Shown: piece by piece, positions 38,652-46,663 of the stretch
Position numbering within the stretch: the first letter of the stretch is position 1
Layout of the letters: each line of letters starts with the position of its first letter
Origin: Rhodococcus sp. BP22
GTDB taxonomy: Bacteria > Actinomycetota > Actinomycetes > Mycobacteriales > Mycobacteriaceae
Length of the DNA stretch: 64,000 bases
Assembly (NCBI RefSeq): GCF_014281965.1
Contig: NZ_JACFTB010000004.1
Span: 1-64,000, forward strand
Direction of reading: 5' to 3'
Notes under the pieces: generated by a model
Database searches by the model: none
What the model saw: the letters and a program-made list of their open reading frames with translations, nothing else
Told to the model about the DNA's origin: nothing
Position numbers and translations under genes: made by a program

Positions 38652-39794
38652 CTACACGGCGGGGTGTGGGTACTCCGGACTGCGATGTTGGAACGCAAGG
38701 ATGTTGGGGTTGGCAATTACGCCCTCGCGAATCTCGATTGCCTTCCTTATCGTTTCGTCACTGTCCCACGACGCAGGCCCGTCCAAGACGATCCGAAGAT
38801 AGGGGAGAAGCGATTCGCTGACTTCCCATGTAGCGGAGTCCCAAAGATAGGACGGACTGTGATCGACTGCGTAGTACCGAACGTTGTCGCCGACGGTGAA
38901 CATGGGATCGGTGAACGAGGTCGGCCGGGCCCATTCGAACCCCATTCCCTCGTCGCACGACACGTCGACAACGAGCGTTCCCGGATTGATCGACGGTAAG
39001 TCGTCGTTCATCAGGAATGTCAACGGCGCGTTGGTGTCCTGCAGTACGCAGTTGACGATGATGTCGTGATCGCCGAGGAACCCGGACAGTGGCACCCTGC
39101 CTGTTTCGGTCAAGGCGCGGCTGCGGCGCGGATTGTCGCCGTCCAAGTCGAAATTGACGATGCGTGCGGAATGAATGGGTGAGCTGACGGCGGTTACTCC
39201 GCGCTGGGTGAGGACGTCCACATCGTGAATGCCATGCGCGTTGAGTGCCGTGACAGCGCCTCGAGCAGTTGCTCCGAAACCTATGACTGCGGCGCGAAGT
39301 CGGCGGCCGTAGTCCCCGGTCACCCCGACGAGCTGCATCGCATGAAGGACGGAGCAGTATCCGGCGAGCTCATTGTTCTTGTGGAAGACGTGAAGATTGA
39401 ACCAACCCTCCGAGGTCCAATGATTCATCGCCTCGAATGCGATGAGAGTGAGCTTCCGATCGATAGCGATCTGCGTCAACTTCTCGTCCTGCACGCAGTG
39501 CGGCCACCCCCACAGAACTTGACCGTGTCGCAGCTTCTCGAGGTCCTCGGCAAGTGGCTTCGGGAGAAGAATCACATCGCATTCGGCGACAAGTTCTTCG
39601 CGAGTACGAATGCCGGCAACGAGAGTGCCGATATGGTCGTCGGAGATTCCGAAAGGCTCACCGTACCCAGCTTCGAAATACATTCGAGCTCTGAGGTCGG
39701 CGGCGATGCGATCGAGGTGGAGTGGATGGATCGGAAGTCGGCGTTCGTTCGGCTTACTCGACCGTGACGTGACGCCGAGGGTGAGCTGGTGCAC
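38652..39794 (-). CDS. N5-(carboxyethyl)ornithine synthase / alanine dehydrogenase family protein
   Basis: A 380-residue NAD(P)-dependent enzyme of the alanine dehydrogenase / transhydrogenase superfamily. It starts QLTLGVTSRSSKPNERRLPI with the substrate loop typical of the N5-(carboxyethyl)ornithine synthase branch. A nucleotide fold follows (RAAVIGFGATARGAVTAL, about 170-187), then VVDVSCDEGMGFEWARPTSF. In Lactococcus the enzyme condenses pyruvate with ornithine or lysine; the role here is unknown. The GTG at 39794 follows GAAGGGG. It stands alone beside tRNA-Arg. Confidence 0.75.
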   Translation of the reverse strand: MHQLTLGVTSRSSKPNERRLPIHPLHLDRIAADLRARMYFEAGYGEPFGISDDHIGTLVAGIRTREELVAECDVILLPKPLAEDLEKLRHGQVLWGWPHCVQDEKLTQIAIDRKLTLIAFEAMNHWTSEGWFNLHVFHKNNELAGYCSVLHAMQLVGVTGDYGRRLRAAVIGFGATARGAVTALNAHGIHDVDVLTQRGVTAVSSPIHSARIVNFDLDGDNPRRSRALTETGRVPLSGFLGDHDIIVNCVLQDTNAPLTFLMNDDLPSINPGTLVVDVSCDEGMGFEWARPTSFTDPMFTVGDNVRYYAVDHSPSYLWDSATWEVSESLLPYLRIVLDGPASWDSDETIRKAIEIREGVIANPNILAFQHRSPEYPHPAV

Positions 39795-39856
39795 TATGGC
39801 CCCTTCGGTTGAGCTCAGTCAACCACAATCCGACGTGCTCACTCCTCGGCTGGAAG

Positions 39857-39929
39857 TGCCCCCGGCAGGATTCGAACCTGCGACCAATGGATTAGAAGGC
39901 CATTGCTCTATCCCCTGAGCTACGGAGGC
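39857..39929 (-). tRNA. tRNA-Arg (TCT)
   Basis: On the minus strand: acceptor GCCTCCG with CGGGGGC, D-arm GCTC/GAGC, anticodon arm ATGGC-CTTCTAA-TCCAT (ends pair imperfectly) giving anticodon TCT, T-arm GCAGG-TTCGAAT-CCTGC. CCA is not encoded. It reads AGA/AGG-type arginine codons. Confidence 0.96.
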
Positions 39930-40112
39930 GCGGCGCGGACAGCCGAAAATGCATCCGTCCGAGCACGGTGCATGAGTCTACATTCCGTGTAGCAACGTGA
40001 TCCGCATGGAGGGGTTCGCCTGCGTGGTGCAGGCCACATGATCTACGACGGCTCGTAGCAGTTGCGGGCGCTGGCTTTCCCGCCGCGGCTCGGACCTCCT
40101 ACTCTGGAGGGC

Positions 40113-42182
40113 ATGGCAGCACCGGAAGTGGATCGGACCGAAACCTCGAGCACGGCTGGAGCCGAGGCCGATAGTGGGGTTCGGTCCAAAGCTGTGTCGG
40201 GGTCGGCGACGACGTCCGTGTTCGTTGCCGCGGGCGCGATAGCCGGCATCGTCGCGGCGCTGGTGGTGACTCTGTCTGCATCGGACGCGTTGGTCCTGCT
40301 CGGCATTCCGGATCCAGGACCGGCCACGGTCTACGGACTTCCTGCGGTGCGGGCGATCGGTGAGGTCGCCGTATCCATTGCCATCGGCTCGTTCTTGCTC
40401 GCGGCGTTCTTGGTTCCGCCGCAGAAGAGTGGGGTCCTCGACGTCGGTGGCTATCGGGCGGTCCGTACGGGATCCGTGGCAGCAATCGTCTGGGCCGCGT
40501 GTGCCTTGGTGCTCGTCCCGCTGACCCTGTCCGATACGTCGGGTCAACCGTTCACCACGGCGATCCAACCGAGCAACCTCTGGGTCGCGCTCGAACAGGT
40601 CGAGATCGCCAGTGCGTGGCGCTGGACTGCGATCCTTGCTGTTCTCCTGGCGATCGCGTCGCGGGCCGTGCTGAGGTGGTCGTGGACACCTCTGCTTCTC
40701 GTGTTTGCGCTCGGCACGTTGATGCCGATCGCCGCCACCGGCCACTCGTCTTCGGGTGGATCGCACGACTATGCGACCAACAGCCTGATCCTGCATCTCG
40801 TTGCGGCGACGCTGTGGGCGGGCGGACTCTTCGCGGTGTTGGCTCACGCACGCCGCAAGGGCGCACATACCGATGTCGCTACTCGACGGTTCTCCACGAT
40901 CGCAACTGTGTGTTTCGTGGTGATGGCCGTCAGTGGTGTCATCAACGCGTTCGTCCGGGTATCGGTGTCGAACCTTTTCGACTCCACGTACGGTCTGCTG
41001 ATTCTCGGGAAGATCACGGCGTTGACGGTGCTCGGATTCTTCGGGTGGATTCAGCGGCGTAGGTCGCTTCCGGCCCTGGCTGCCGACCCCGAGTCTCGCG
41101 GAGCACTCATCCGATTCGCGGGCGCTGAGGTGCTCGTCTTCGCCGCGACGATCGGACTTGCAGTCGGACTCGGCCGCACACCTCCGCCTTCGAATATCAA
41201 TCCGAATCTTTCGCTTACCGAGGCCGCGTTGGGTTACAACCTGGACGGACCACCGACCGTCGCGCGTCTGGCGTTCGACTGGCGATTCGATCTGATCTTC
41301 GGTACCGCGTCGATACTGCTCGCGGTGATGTATCTGCTCGGCGTCCGTCGGCTGCGGAAACGAGGAGATGCGTGGCCGATGGGCCGCACTGTTGCGTTCA
41401 TGCTCGGGTGCCTGACCCTGTTGATTACGACGTCGTCGGGTGTCGGCAAGTACTCGTCCGCGGTGTTCAGCGTGCACATGGGTGGGCACATGGCACTGTC
41501 GATGCTTGCCCCGGTTCTGCTGGCGCTCGGTGGCGCGCTGACGCTGGCGTTGCGCGCTCTGCCGGCAGCAGGGAAGAACGGAATTCCTGGGTTGCGGGAA
41601 TGGCTGTTGATCGGTCTGCACAGCAAGGTCTCCCGATTCCTCACCCAACCGATAGTTGCCGCAATTCTGTTCGTCGGCGGCTTCTACGTGCTCTATCTCG
41701 GCGGGATCTTCGGCGCTGTCCTCGACAACCACACAGCTCACTTGCTGATGAACGCGCACTTCATCCTCAGCGGCTACCTCTTCTACTGGGTGGTCATCGG
41801 AGTCGACCCGTCACCGAGGCCGATTCAGCCCATCACCAAGCTCGCGATGGTGTTCGGGTCGCTGCCATTCCATGCGTTCTTCGGCGTGGCGCTGATGAGC
41901 GAGGCCACGGTGATGGGCGGCTGGTTCTACCGATCCCTCGGACTCGACTGGAACGCAGATCTGCTCGGTGACCAACAATTGGGCGGCGGCATCGCTTGGG
42001 CGACGGGCGAAATACCGCTCGTCCTGGTCATGCTCGCGCTGCTCATCCAGTGGTCGCGTAGTGACACTCGAAACGCGACGCGTTCCGATCGTGCCGCCGA
42101 ACGCGATCACGACGCCGATCTGGCGGCCCACAACGCCATGTTCGCCGAGCTCGCGAAGCGTGATCGCGAAAGCGGGCTCTGA
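40113..42182 (+). CDS. CopD-CtaG fusion membrane protein
   Basis: A 689-residue protein with about 14-15 hydrophobic helices. The N-terminal half (about 35-365) is a CopD copper-resistance domain (ATGHSSSGGSHDYATNSLIL; LHLVAATLWAGGLFAVLAHA). The C-terminal half (about 390-640) is a CtaG/Caa3_CtaG domain linked to copper delivery to cytochrome oxidase (VFSVHMGGHMALSMLAPVLL; HTAHLLMNAHFILSGYLFYW), rich in His and Met near the membrane. The same fusion occurs in M. tuberculosis as Rv0102. TGGAGGG precedes the ATG at 40113. A role in copper import or oxidase assembly is likely. 39930-40112 contains nothing else. Confidence 0.87.
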   Translation: MAAPEVDRTETSSTAGAEADSGVRSKAVSGSATTSVFVAAGAIAGIVAALVVTLSASDALVLLGIPDPGPATVYGLPAVRAIGEVAVSIAIGSFLLAAFLVPPQKSGVLDVGGYRAVRTGSVAAIVWAACALVLVPLTLSDTSGQPFTTAIQPSNLWVALEQVEIASAWRWTAILAVLLAIASRAVLRWSWTPLLLVFALGTLMPIAATGHSSSGGSHDYATNSLILHLVAATLWAGGLFAVLAHARRKGAHTDVATRRFSTIATVCFVVMAVSGVINAFVRVSVSNLFDSTYGLLILGKITALTVLGFFGWIQRRRSLPALAADPESRGALIRFAGAEVLVFAATIGLAVGLGRTPPPSNINPNLSLTEAALGYNLDGPPTVARLAFDWRFDLIFGTASILLAVMYLLGVRRLRKRGDAWPMGRTVAFMLGCLTLLITTSSGVGKYSSAVFSVHMGGHMALSMLAPVLLALGGALTLALRALPAAGKNGIPGLREWLLIGLHSKVSRFLTQPIVAAILFVGGFYVLYLGGIFGAVLDNHTAHLLMNAHFILSGYLFYWVVIGVDPSPRPIQPITKLAMVFGSLPFHAFFGVALMSEATVMGGWFYRSLGLDWNADLLGDQQLGGGIAWATGEIPLVLVMLALLIQWSRSDTRNATRSDRAAERDHDADLAAHNAMFAELAKRDRESGL

Positions 42183-42194
42183 CTTTTCTCGAGC

Positions 42195-42620
42195 TCACCA
42201 GGCTGCGGTGATCTTGTCGAGGATCCGAGCCAACTGCTCGCGATCTTCGGCATCGAGCGTGTCGAACAGTTCGGTGGCGACAGCCCGACGTGCGGAATCG
42301 ATCGCGTCGAGCTGGGTGCGCCCGGAGTCCGTCAACGAGACCAGTACGGCGCGTCGGTCCTGCGGGTCCGGTTCACGGATCACCAGCGCCGCGGATTCGA
42401 GCGAGTCGACGATGTCCGTGGCCGAGCGAGCAACGATGCGCAATCGGTCGGCGAGAGCGCTCAACCGCATCGGTTGCCCCTCGCGGGCAAGGACGTGAAG
42501 AGCGCGAGATTGCGACGGATTCAGACCGAACGGCTCGAGCGCATTCATGTGGGTGTGGCGTATTCGCCGTGCGACTGCCATGAACGAATCGGCGATGGTC
42601 GGGCTGTCTCCCGTAGGCAT
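42195..42620 (-). CDS. MarR-family transcriptional regulator
   Basis: A 141-residue winged-helix protein: LNPSQSRALHVLAREG, LSALADRLRIVARSATDIVD (recognition helix) and the wing REPDPQDRRAVLVSLTDSG. It is divergent from an ABC exporter, with a palindrome between the two starts, so it probably represses that exporter and itself until a drug binds. It is convergent with the CopD-CtaG gene, 12 bases apart. Confidence 0.87.
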   Translation of the reverse strand: MPTGDSPTIADSFMAVARRIRHTHMNALEPFGLNPSQSRALHVLAREGQPMRLSALADRLRIVARSATDIVDSLESAALVIREPDPQDRRAVLVSLTDSGRTQLDAIDSARRAVATELFDTLDAEDREQLARILDKITAAW

Positions 42621-42647
42621 GTCCGAAGCATAGCTTCATTGCTGGCA

Positions 42648-42662
42648 ACCTCATAATGAGGT
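42648..42662. promoter_or_regulatory. MarR operator and ABC-exporter promoter
   Basis: A perfect palindrome ACCTCAT-A-ATGAGGT lies between the divergent MarR and ABC genes. CATAAT inside it (42652-42657) is a good -10 for the ABC gene, so bound MarR would cover the promoter. Confidence 0.65.
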
Positions 42663-42702
42663 AACCTCTGCTTTATGTCGTTCATCGAACCTGGAGGTCT
42701 TC

Positions 42703-44523
42703 TTGGTACGCCCACTCACGAAATCTGCAGTCGCCGCTCCTGACACCGGGCCGGTCACCGATCCGGCCCCGGTCGGCCGAGTGCTCGCACTCTTCCATCC
42801 CTACCGAGCGCGTATCGCTGTCGTCACCGCGATCATCGTCTTCAGTGCAGTCATCGCACTGGCCTCACCACTACTACTCCGCGAACTGCTCGACCATGCC
42901 ATCCCTGATCGCGACGTCACACTCGTCACGCTGATCGCCGTCGGCATGATCGCAGTCGCCATCATCACCAACACACTCGGCGTCGTGCAGACCTGGATGT
43001 CCAACGGCGTCGGCCAGAAGCTCATGCACGACCTGCGAGTCTCCGTCTACGCACATCTGCAAAAGCAGTCACTCGGCTTTTTCGCCCGCACCCGCACCGG
43101 CGAAGTGCAGTCTCGGATCGCCAACGACATCGGTGGAATGCAATCCGTCGTCACCAATACCGCGACGTCGATAGCCCAGAATGCAACAACCGTGGCAGCG
43201 ACCGTCGTCGCCCTGTTTCTCCTCGATTGGCGTTTGGCCCTGTTTTCGCTGGCGATCCTGCCGGTCTTCGTCCGGATAGCGCGTCGCATCGGCAACGAGC
43301 GCCGAAAGATCTCCGTCACCAGACAGAGACTGCTCGGAGAACTCTCCGTGCAGATCGAAGAATCCCTGTCCGTCAGTGGCATCCTGCTCGGCAAGACCAC
43401 CGGATCAGCGCACGTTCTGACCGATCGGTTCGCCAGTCGGTCCGACGAAGTCGCCGATGTCGAACTCAAAGCGATGATGGCCGGCAAGTGGCGAATGGCC
43501 AGCATGCAGATCAGCTTCGCGATCATGCCCGCCCTCGTGTACTGGTTCGCGGGCGTGACCATAGGTAACGGAAGCGCACTCACCGTGGGCACGCTCGTCG
43601 CGTTCACCACGTTGCAAACCCAACTCTTCCGCCCGACCATGCAACTGCTCGGCACAGGCGTCGAAGTCCAGAGCTCGCTGGCATTGTTCGGCCGGGTATT
43701 CGAGTATCTCGACCTCCCGATCGACATCGCCGAACCGAAGAACCCGAAGGTGCTGTCGAGTCAGGACGTACGCGGCGACGTCGCATTCGACCATGTGAGC
43801 TTCTCGTACACCGACGCCACACAACCGACATTGACCGACATCGACGTCGAGGTCCCAGCAGGGAGCACATTGGCCCTGGTCGGATCGACAGGCTCGGGTA
43901 AAACCACGCTCGGGTACCTCGCTGCGAGGCTTCACGACCCGACGTCCGGACGAATCACCATCGACGGCGTCGATCTTCGGGATCTGCAGACCACGGCCGT
44001 GGCCGAACTCGTCGGCGTCGTGTCGCAGGAGACGTACCTGTTCCATGCATCGATCCGCGAGAATCTCCGGTTCGCCAAACCTGAGGCAACCGATGCCGAG
44101 ATCGAACACGCAGCCCGGATAGCCCAGATCCACGACTTCATCACCGCACTGGACGAGGGATACGACACACTGGTGGGGGAGCGCGGATACCGGTTCTCCG
44201 GTGGGGAGAAGCAACGACTCGCCATCGCCAGGACCGTCCTGCGCAACCCGCCGATTCTCGTGCTGGACGAGGCGACCAGCGCCCTCGACACTCGGACCGA
44301 GCGCGCGCTGCAGGACGCTCTCGACGAACTCATGGCGGGCCGCACCACGATTCTCATCGCGCACCGGCTCTCGACCGTACGATCTGCGGACCGCATTGCA
44401 GTTCTCGGCAGCGGTCGAATCCTCGAATCCGGTACCCACGACGAGTTGATGGCGTCGGACAGTCACTATGCCGAGCTCGTCCACGCATCGGAAGCTGCGG
44501 ACTCGGAGCAGGTTGCGGCGTAA
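42703..44523 (+). CDS. ABC exporter, fused permease-ATPase
   Basis: A 606-residue half-transporter. Six hydrophobic helices (about 30-325) precede the ATPase domain: Walker A GSTGSGKTT near 395, Q-loop VSQETYLF, signature FSGGEKQRLAIAR, Walker B ILVLDEATSALD and the H-loop IAHRLSTVRSADRI. It should act as a homodimer exporting drugs or lipids. The start is a TTG at 42703 with GGAGG seven bases before; a GTG or ATG in frame is not available. It is paired with a divergent MarR gene. Confidence 0.88.
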   Translation: MVRPLTKSAVAAPDTGPVTDPAPVGRVLALFHPYRARIAVVTAIIVFSAVIALASPLLLRELLDHAIPDRDVTLVTLIAVGMIAVAIITNTLGVVQTWMSNGVGQKLMHDLRVSVYAHLQKQSLGFFARTRTGEVQSRIANDIGGMQSVVTNTATSIAQNATTVAATVVALFLLDWRLALFSLAILPVFVRIARRIGNERRKISVTRQRLLGELSVQIEESLSVSGILLGKTTGSAHVLTDRFASRSDEVADVELKAMMAGKWRMASMQISFAIMPALVYWFAGVTIGNGSALTVGTLVAFTTLQTQLFRPTMQLLGTGVEVQSSLALFGRVFEYLDLPIDIAEPKNPKVLSSQDVRGDVAFDHVSFSYTDATQPTLTDIDVEVPAGSTLALVGSTGSGKTTLGYLAARLHDPTSGRITIDGVDLRDLQTTAVAELVGVVSQETYLFHASIRENLRFAKPEATDAEIEHAARIAQIHDFITALDEGYDTLVGERGYRFSGGEKQRLAIARTVLRNPPILVLDEATSALDTRTERALQDALDELMAGRTTILIAHRLSTVRSADRIAVLGSGRILESGTHDELMASDSHYAELVHASEAADSEQVAA

Positions 44524-44561
44524 CCCGTCCGCGACCTCCGACTGCGAAGGCGAGGAATGCA

Positions 44562-45188
44562 TTGTTTTTCACTGTTGAACGTCGCGTCGAGGCGCTGATC
44601 GAGGTCAAACGATCGAAGTTCCTCGCGGTGGTCGAACGCGCAGCGTCGGAAGAAGCAGCGCGAGCAGTGATCGCTACAGCCCGTTCGGCCAATCCTGTTG
44701 CTCGACATCATTGTTCGGCATTCGTCATCGGGGATGTGCCGGGCAATCTGATCCTTCGGACCAACGACGACGGGGAACCGAGCGGTACTGCGGGTGGCCC
44801 GATGCTCGACGTCCTCCTCGGGCGTGAGATGACCAATGTCGTTGCCGTCGTGACTCGTTGGTTCGGTGGAGTAAAGCTCGGGACCGGCGGGCTGGCCCGG
44901 GCCTACGGAGATGCGGTCACGCACGCACTCGTAAACGCCCGACTCCTGCGGCGCGAGCGCCGTGAACTGTTGCAGGTCCAACTGGACTACACAGAGGTCG
45001 GCCGAGTCGAATCGGAACTTCGGGCGCGGGGGGTCGGCATCGTGTCCATCGACTATCGCTCTCGTGCGGTGATGACGGTCCAGGTCGAGGACGTCGACGC
45101 TGTGATCGGCATGCTGGCCGGCCTGACCGGGGGAACGGCCCGTCCCGAGGTCGTCGGACACACATATGTCGAGTCCGCGCTCCTCTAA
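44562..45188 (+). CDS. YigZ/IMPACT-family protein
   Basis: A 208-residue protein of the IMPACT (UPF0029) family. The N-terminal domain contains KRSKFLAVVERAASEEAARA, ANPVARHHCSAFVIGD, the signature NDDGEPSGTAGGPMLDVLLG and VTRWFGGVKLGTGGLARAY. A C-terminal ferredoxin-like domain of about 65 residues follows. Bacterial members are often conserved but not functionally settled; the eukaryotic relative regulates translation. TTG at 44562 follows GAGGA. It trails the ABC gene by 38 bases. Confidence 0.88.
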   Translation: MFFTVERRVEALIEVKRSKFLAVVERAASEEAARAVIATARSANPVARHHCSAFVIGDVPGNLILRTNDDGEPSGTAGGPMLDVLLGREMTNVVAVVTRWFGGVKLGTGGLARAYGDAVTHALVNARLLRRERRELLQVQLDYTEVGRVESELRARGVGIVSIDYRSRAVMTVQVEDVDAVIGMLAGLTGGTARPEVVGHTYVESALL

Positions 45189-45237
45189 CACGCTCGACCG
45201 ACACACTTGGCCCCGAAACCCCGTCGGAATCGGCCGT

Positions 45238-45265
45238 TGTCCACAACCGGGGCATCTATCCACAG
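45238..45265. promoter_or_regulatory. Two DnaA boxes upstream of ssb
   Basis: TTGTCCACA at 45238-45246 is a perfect actinobacterial DnaA box, and CTATCCACA at 45257-45265 is one base from TTATCCACA. They lie in the same orientation, 19 bases apart, in the 210-base gap before the SSB gene. Confidence 0.6.
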
Positions 45266-45398
45266 ATGTCGATTCCCACCCACCTTTCGCTCGCACCTCA
45301 CGGCAAAGTCGGTGTCCTCGGATCGGCGCTGCCGAACCGGATCGTCGAACAGACAGATCACCGAGCAGATAGATGACCGAGCGACAAGGGGACGGACG

Positions 45399-45884
45399 AT
45401 GTACGAGGCGCAATGTGCGGTTGTAGGGACAGTCATCACCAATCCGATCAAGAGACAGACCGCGTCCGGTGACGAAGTACTGAACTTCCGGATGGCCAGC
45501 AATGTGCGAAGGCAGGACCGAGCTACCGGTGAGTGGAGCGACGGCGGCACGCTGTATCTCGGTGTCACCTGCTGGCGACGGCTGGTCAAGGGCGTCGGCG
45601 GATCGCTGATGAAGGGCGACCCGGTGGTGGCCTACGGACAGCTCAGGACGAACGAATACACCACCCGAGACGGCGCCGAACGGTCCGATCTCGAGATGAC
45701 GGCCAGCGCCGTCGGCCCCGACCTCGCTCGCTGCATCGTCAAGGTGGAGCGCGCACGACCCGTGGCGGTACCGCAGGACGAACCGGACCAGACGCACGAC
45801 GAAGGAGTCGACACCTTCGACGAACACGAAGACGTCGACGAAGATACGGTCTCCGAGACGATCGAACACGCCGCTGCGGTGTAG
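45399..45884 (+). CDS. ssb: Single-stranded DNA-binding protein paralogue (SsbB-like)
   Basis: A 161-residue OB-fold protein. The N-terminal 110 residues match SSB (VVGTVITNPIKRQTASGDEV, LNFRMASNVRR, LYLGVTCWRRL, DPVVAYGQLRTNEY). The tail is acidic (DEHEDVDEDTVSETIEH) but lacks the DDDIPF-type tip that recruits partners in the main SSB. It therefore looks like the second SSB of actinobacteria, corresponding to Rv2478c. AAGGGG precedes the ATG at 45399. DnaA boxes lie upstream. Confidence 0.88.
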   Translation: MYEAQCAVVGTVITNPIKRQTASGDEVLNFRMASNVRRQDRATGEWSDGGTLYLGVTCWRRLVKGVGGSLMKGDPVVAYGQLRTNEYTTRDGAERSDLEMTASAVGPDLARCIVKVERARPVAVPQDEPDQTHDEGVDTFDEHEDVDEDTVSETIEHAAAV

Positions 45885-45961
45885 CCGAACATCGCCCGCG
45901 CCGGGCCCGTGCGAAACCCGTTCGGGCCCGGCAGTTCGTCGTCGATCGCTATCGTTACCGC

Positions 45962-46605
45962 ATGCGGGCCGACACATGTGCGTGGACGCGACAGGTACTA
46001 CCTGTGTTGCTCTCGATCCTCCTCGGCATCGGTGCCGGGGGAGTCGCAACTGCGGACCCGGGGTGGCCACGGGAGCGCCGTCGAACCTCGAATACGCGTT
46101 TCAGGTCGGTGGGCCGTGGATTCCAGACCTCGGTTTGGACGGTCTGAACGTGTTCGCGGCGTACGTGCTCGCGGGGCTACGTGAATCGAGGCCCGATCTC
46201 GATGTCGACAGCTACCTGACGGACTTCGGGCGCTCCGAAGTAGACAACGTCGAGGCGAACTGCCCGGGGGACCTTCGATTGCACCACGGATCAGTGGGTG
46301 CGATGCTCTCGCGACCGGTTGCTGGAACCGAGATGTTCGACGCCCTGTCGGAGTATCTCTCGGTACCGGTCGATGGCTACGACAGGCCGATCTTCCTCGG
46401 TCAGGGACTCATCGACACGATGGTGCCTTCGCCGCTGTCGGTTCCACTGGTCGCCGGTCTCATCGGGCACGGTCAGGACGTCACGTACGTTCCGTACCTG
46501 TATTCGGGGGGTGAATTCGTCGGCCACGAGGGGTCGATGATCGCCTCCATGGTCGACTCGACGCCTTTCGTGCACCGTCTGCTCGACCCTGCGCAAATGG
46601 GCTAG
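45962..46605 (+). pseudogene. Secretory lipase pseudogene, core deleted
   Basis: The ATG at 45962 starts a normal signal peptide (VLPVLLSILLGIGAGGVATA). At about 46055-46062 the sequence moves into another frame and continues with the C-terminal half of a LIP-family lipase (GAPSNLEYAFQVGGPWIPDL, then the Asp loop FLGQGLIDTMVPSPLSV and the His region near EFVGHEGSM). The family's N-terminal hydrolase core, including the G-x-S-x-G nucleophile, is missing, and the two parts are out of frame. Similar stretches GVATADPG and GVATGAPS flank the join. Confidence 0.75.
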
Positions 46606-46650
46606 CTTTCTCTCGGATCGGGCGATGGTGCCTAGACCCGTTCGCACAGA

Positions 46651-46656
46651 TAGGCT
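46651..46656 (+). promoter_or_regulatory. -10 element of a probable leaderless ettA transcript
   Basis: TAGGCT ends 7 bases before the ATG of ettA and no ribosome-binding site is present, the arrangement of leaderless actinobacterial genes. Confidence 0.55.
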
Positions 46657-46663
46657 TGCGCAC

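Noticed and set aside
39978..41759. A 593-residue open frame antisense to the CopD-CtaG gene
   Set aside because: Composition is Arg/Gln/His-rich with no domain; it mirrors codon bias of the real membrane-protein gene on the other strand.
42675..42743. 22-codon frame with its own ATG just before the ABC exporter
   Set aside because: Different frame, no ribosome site, no attenuator hairpin; probably chance.
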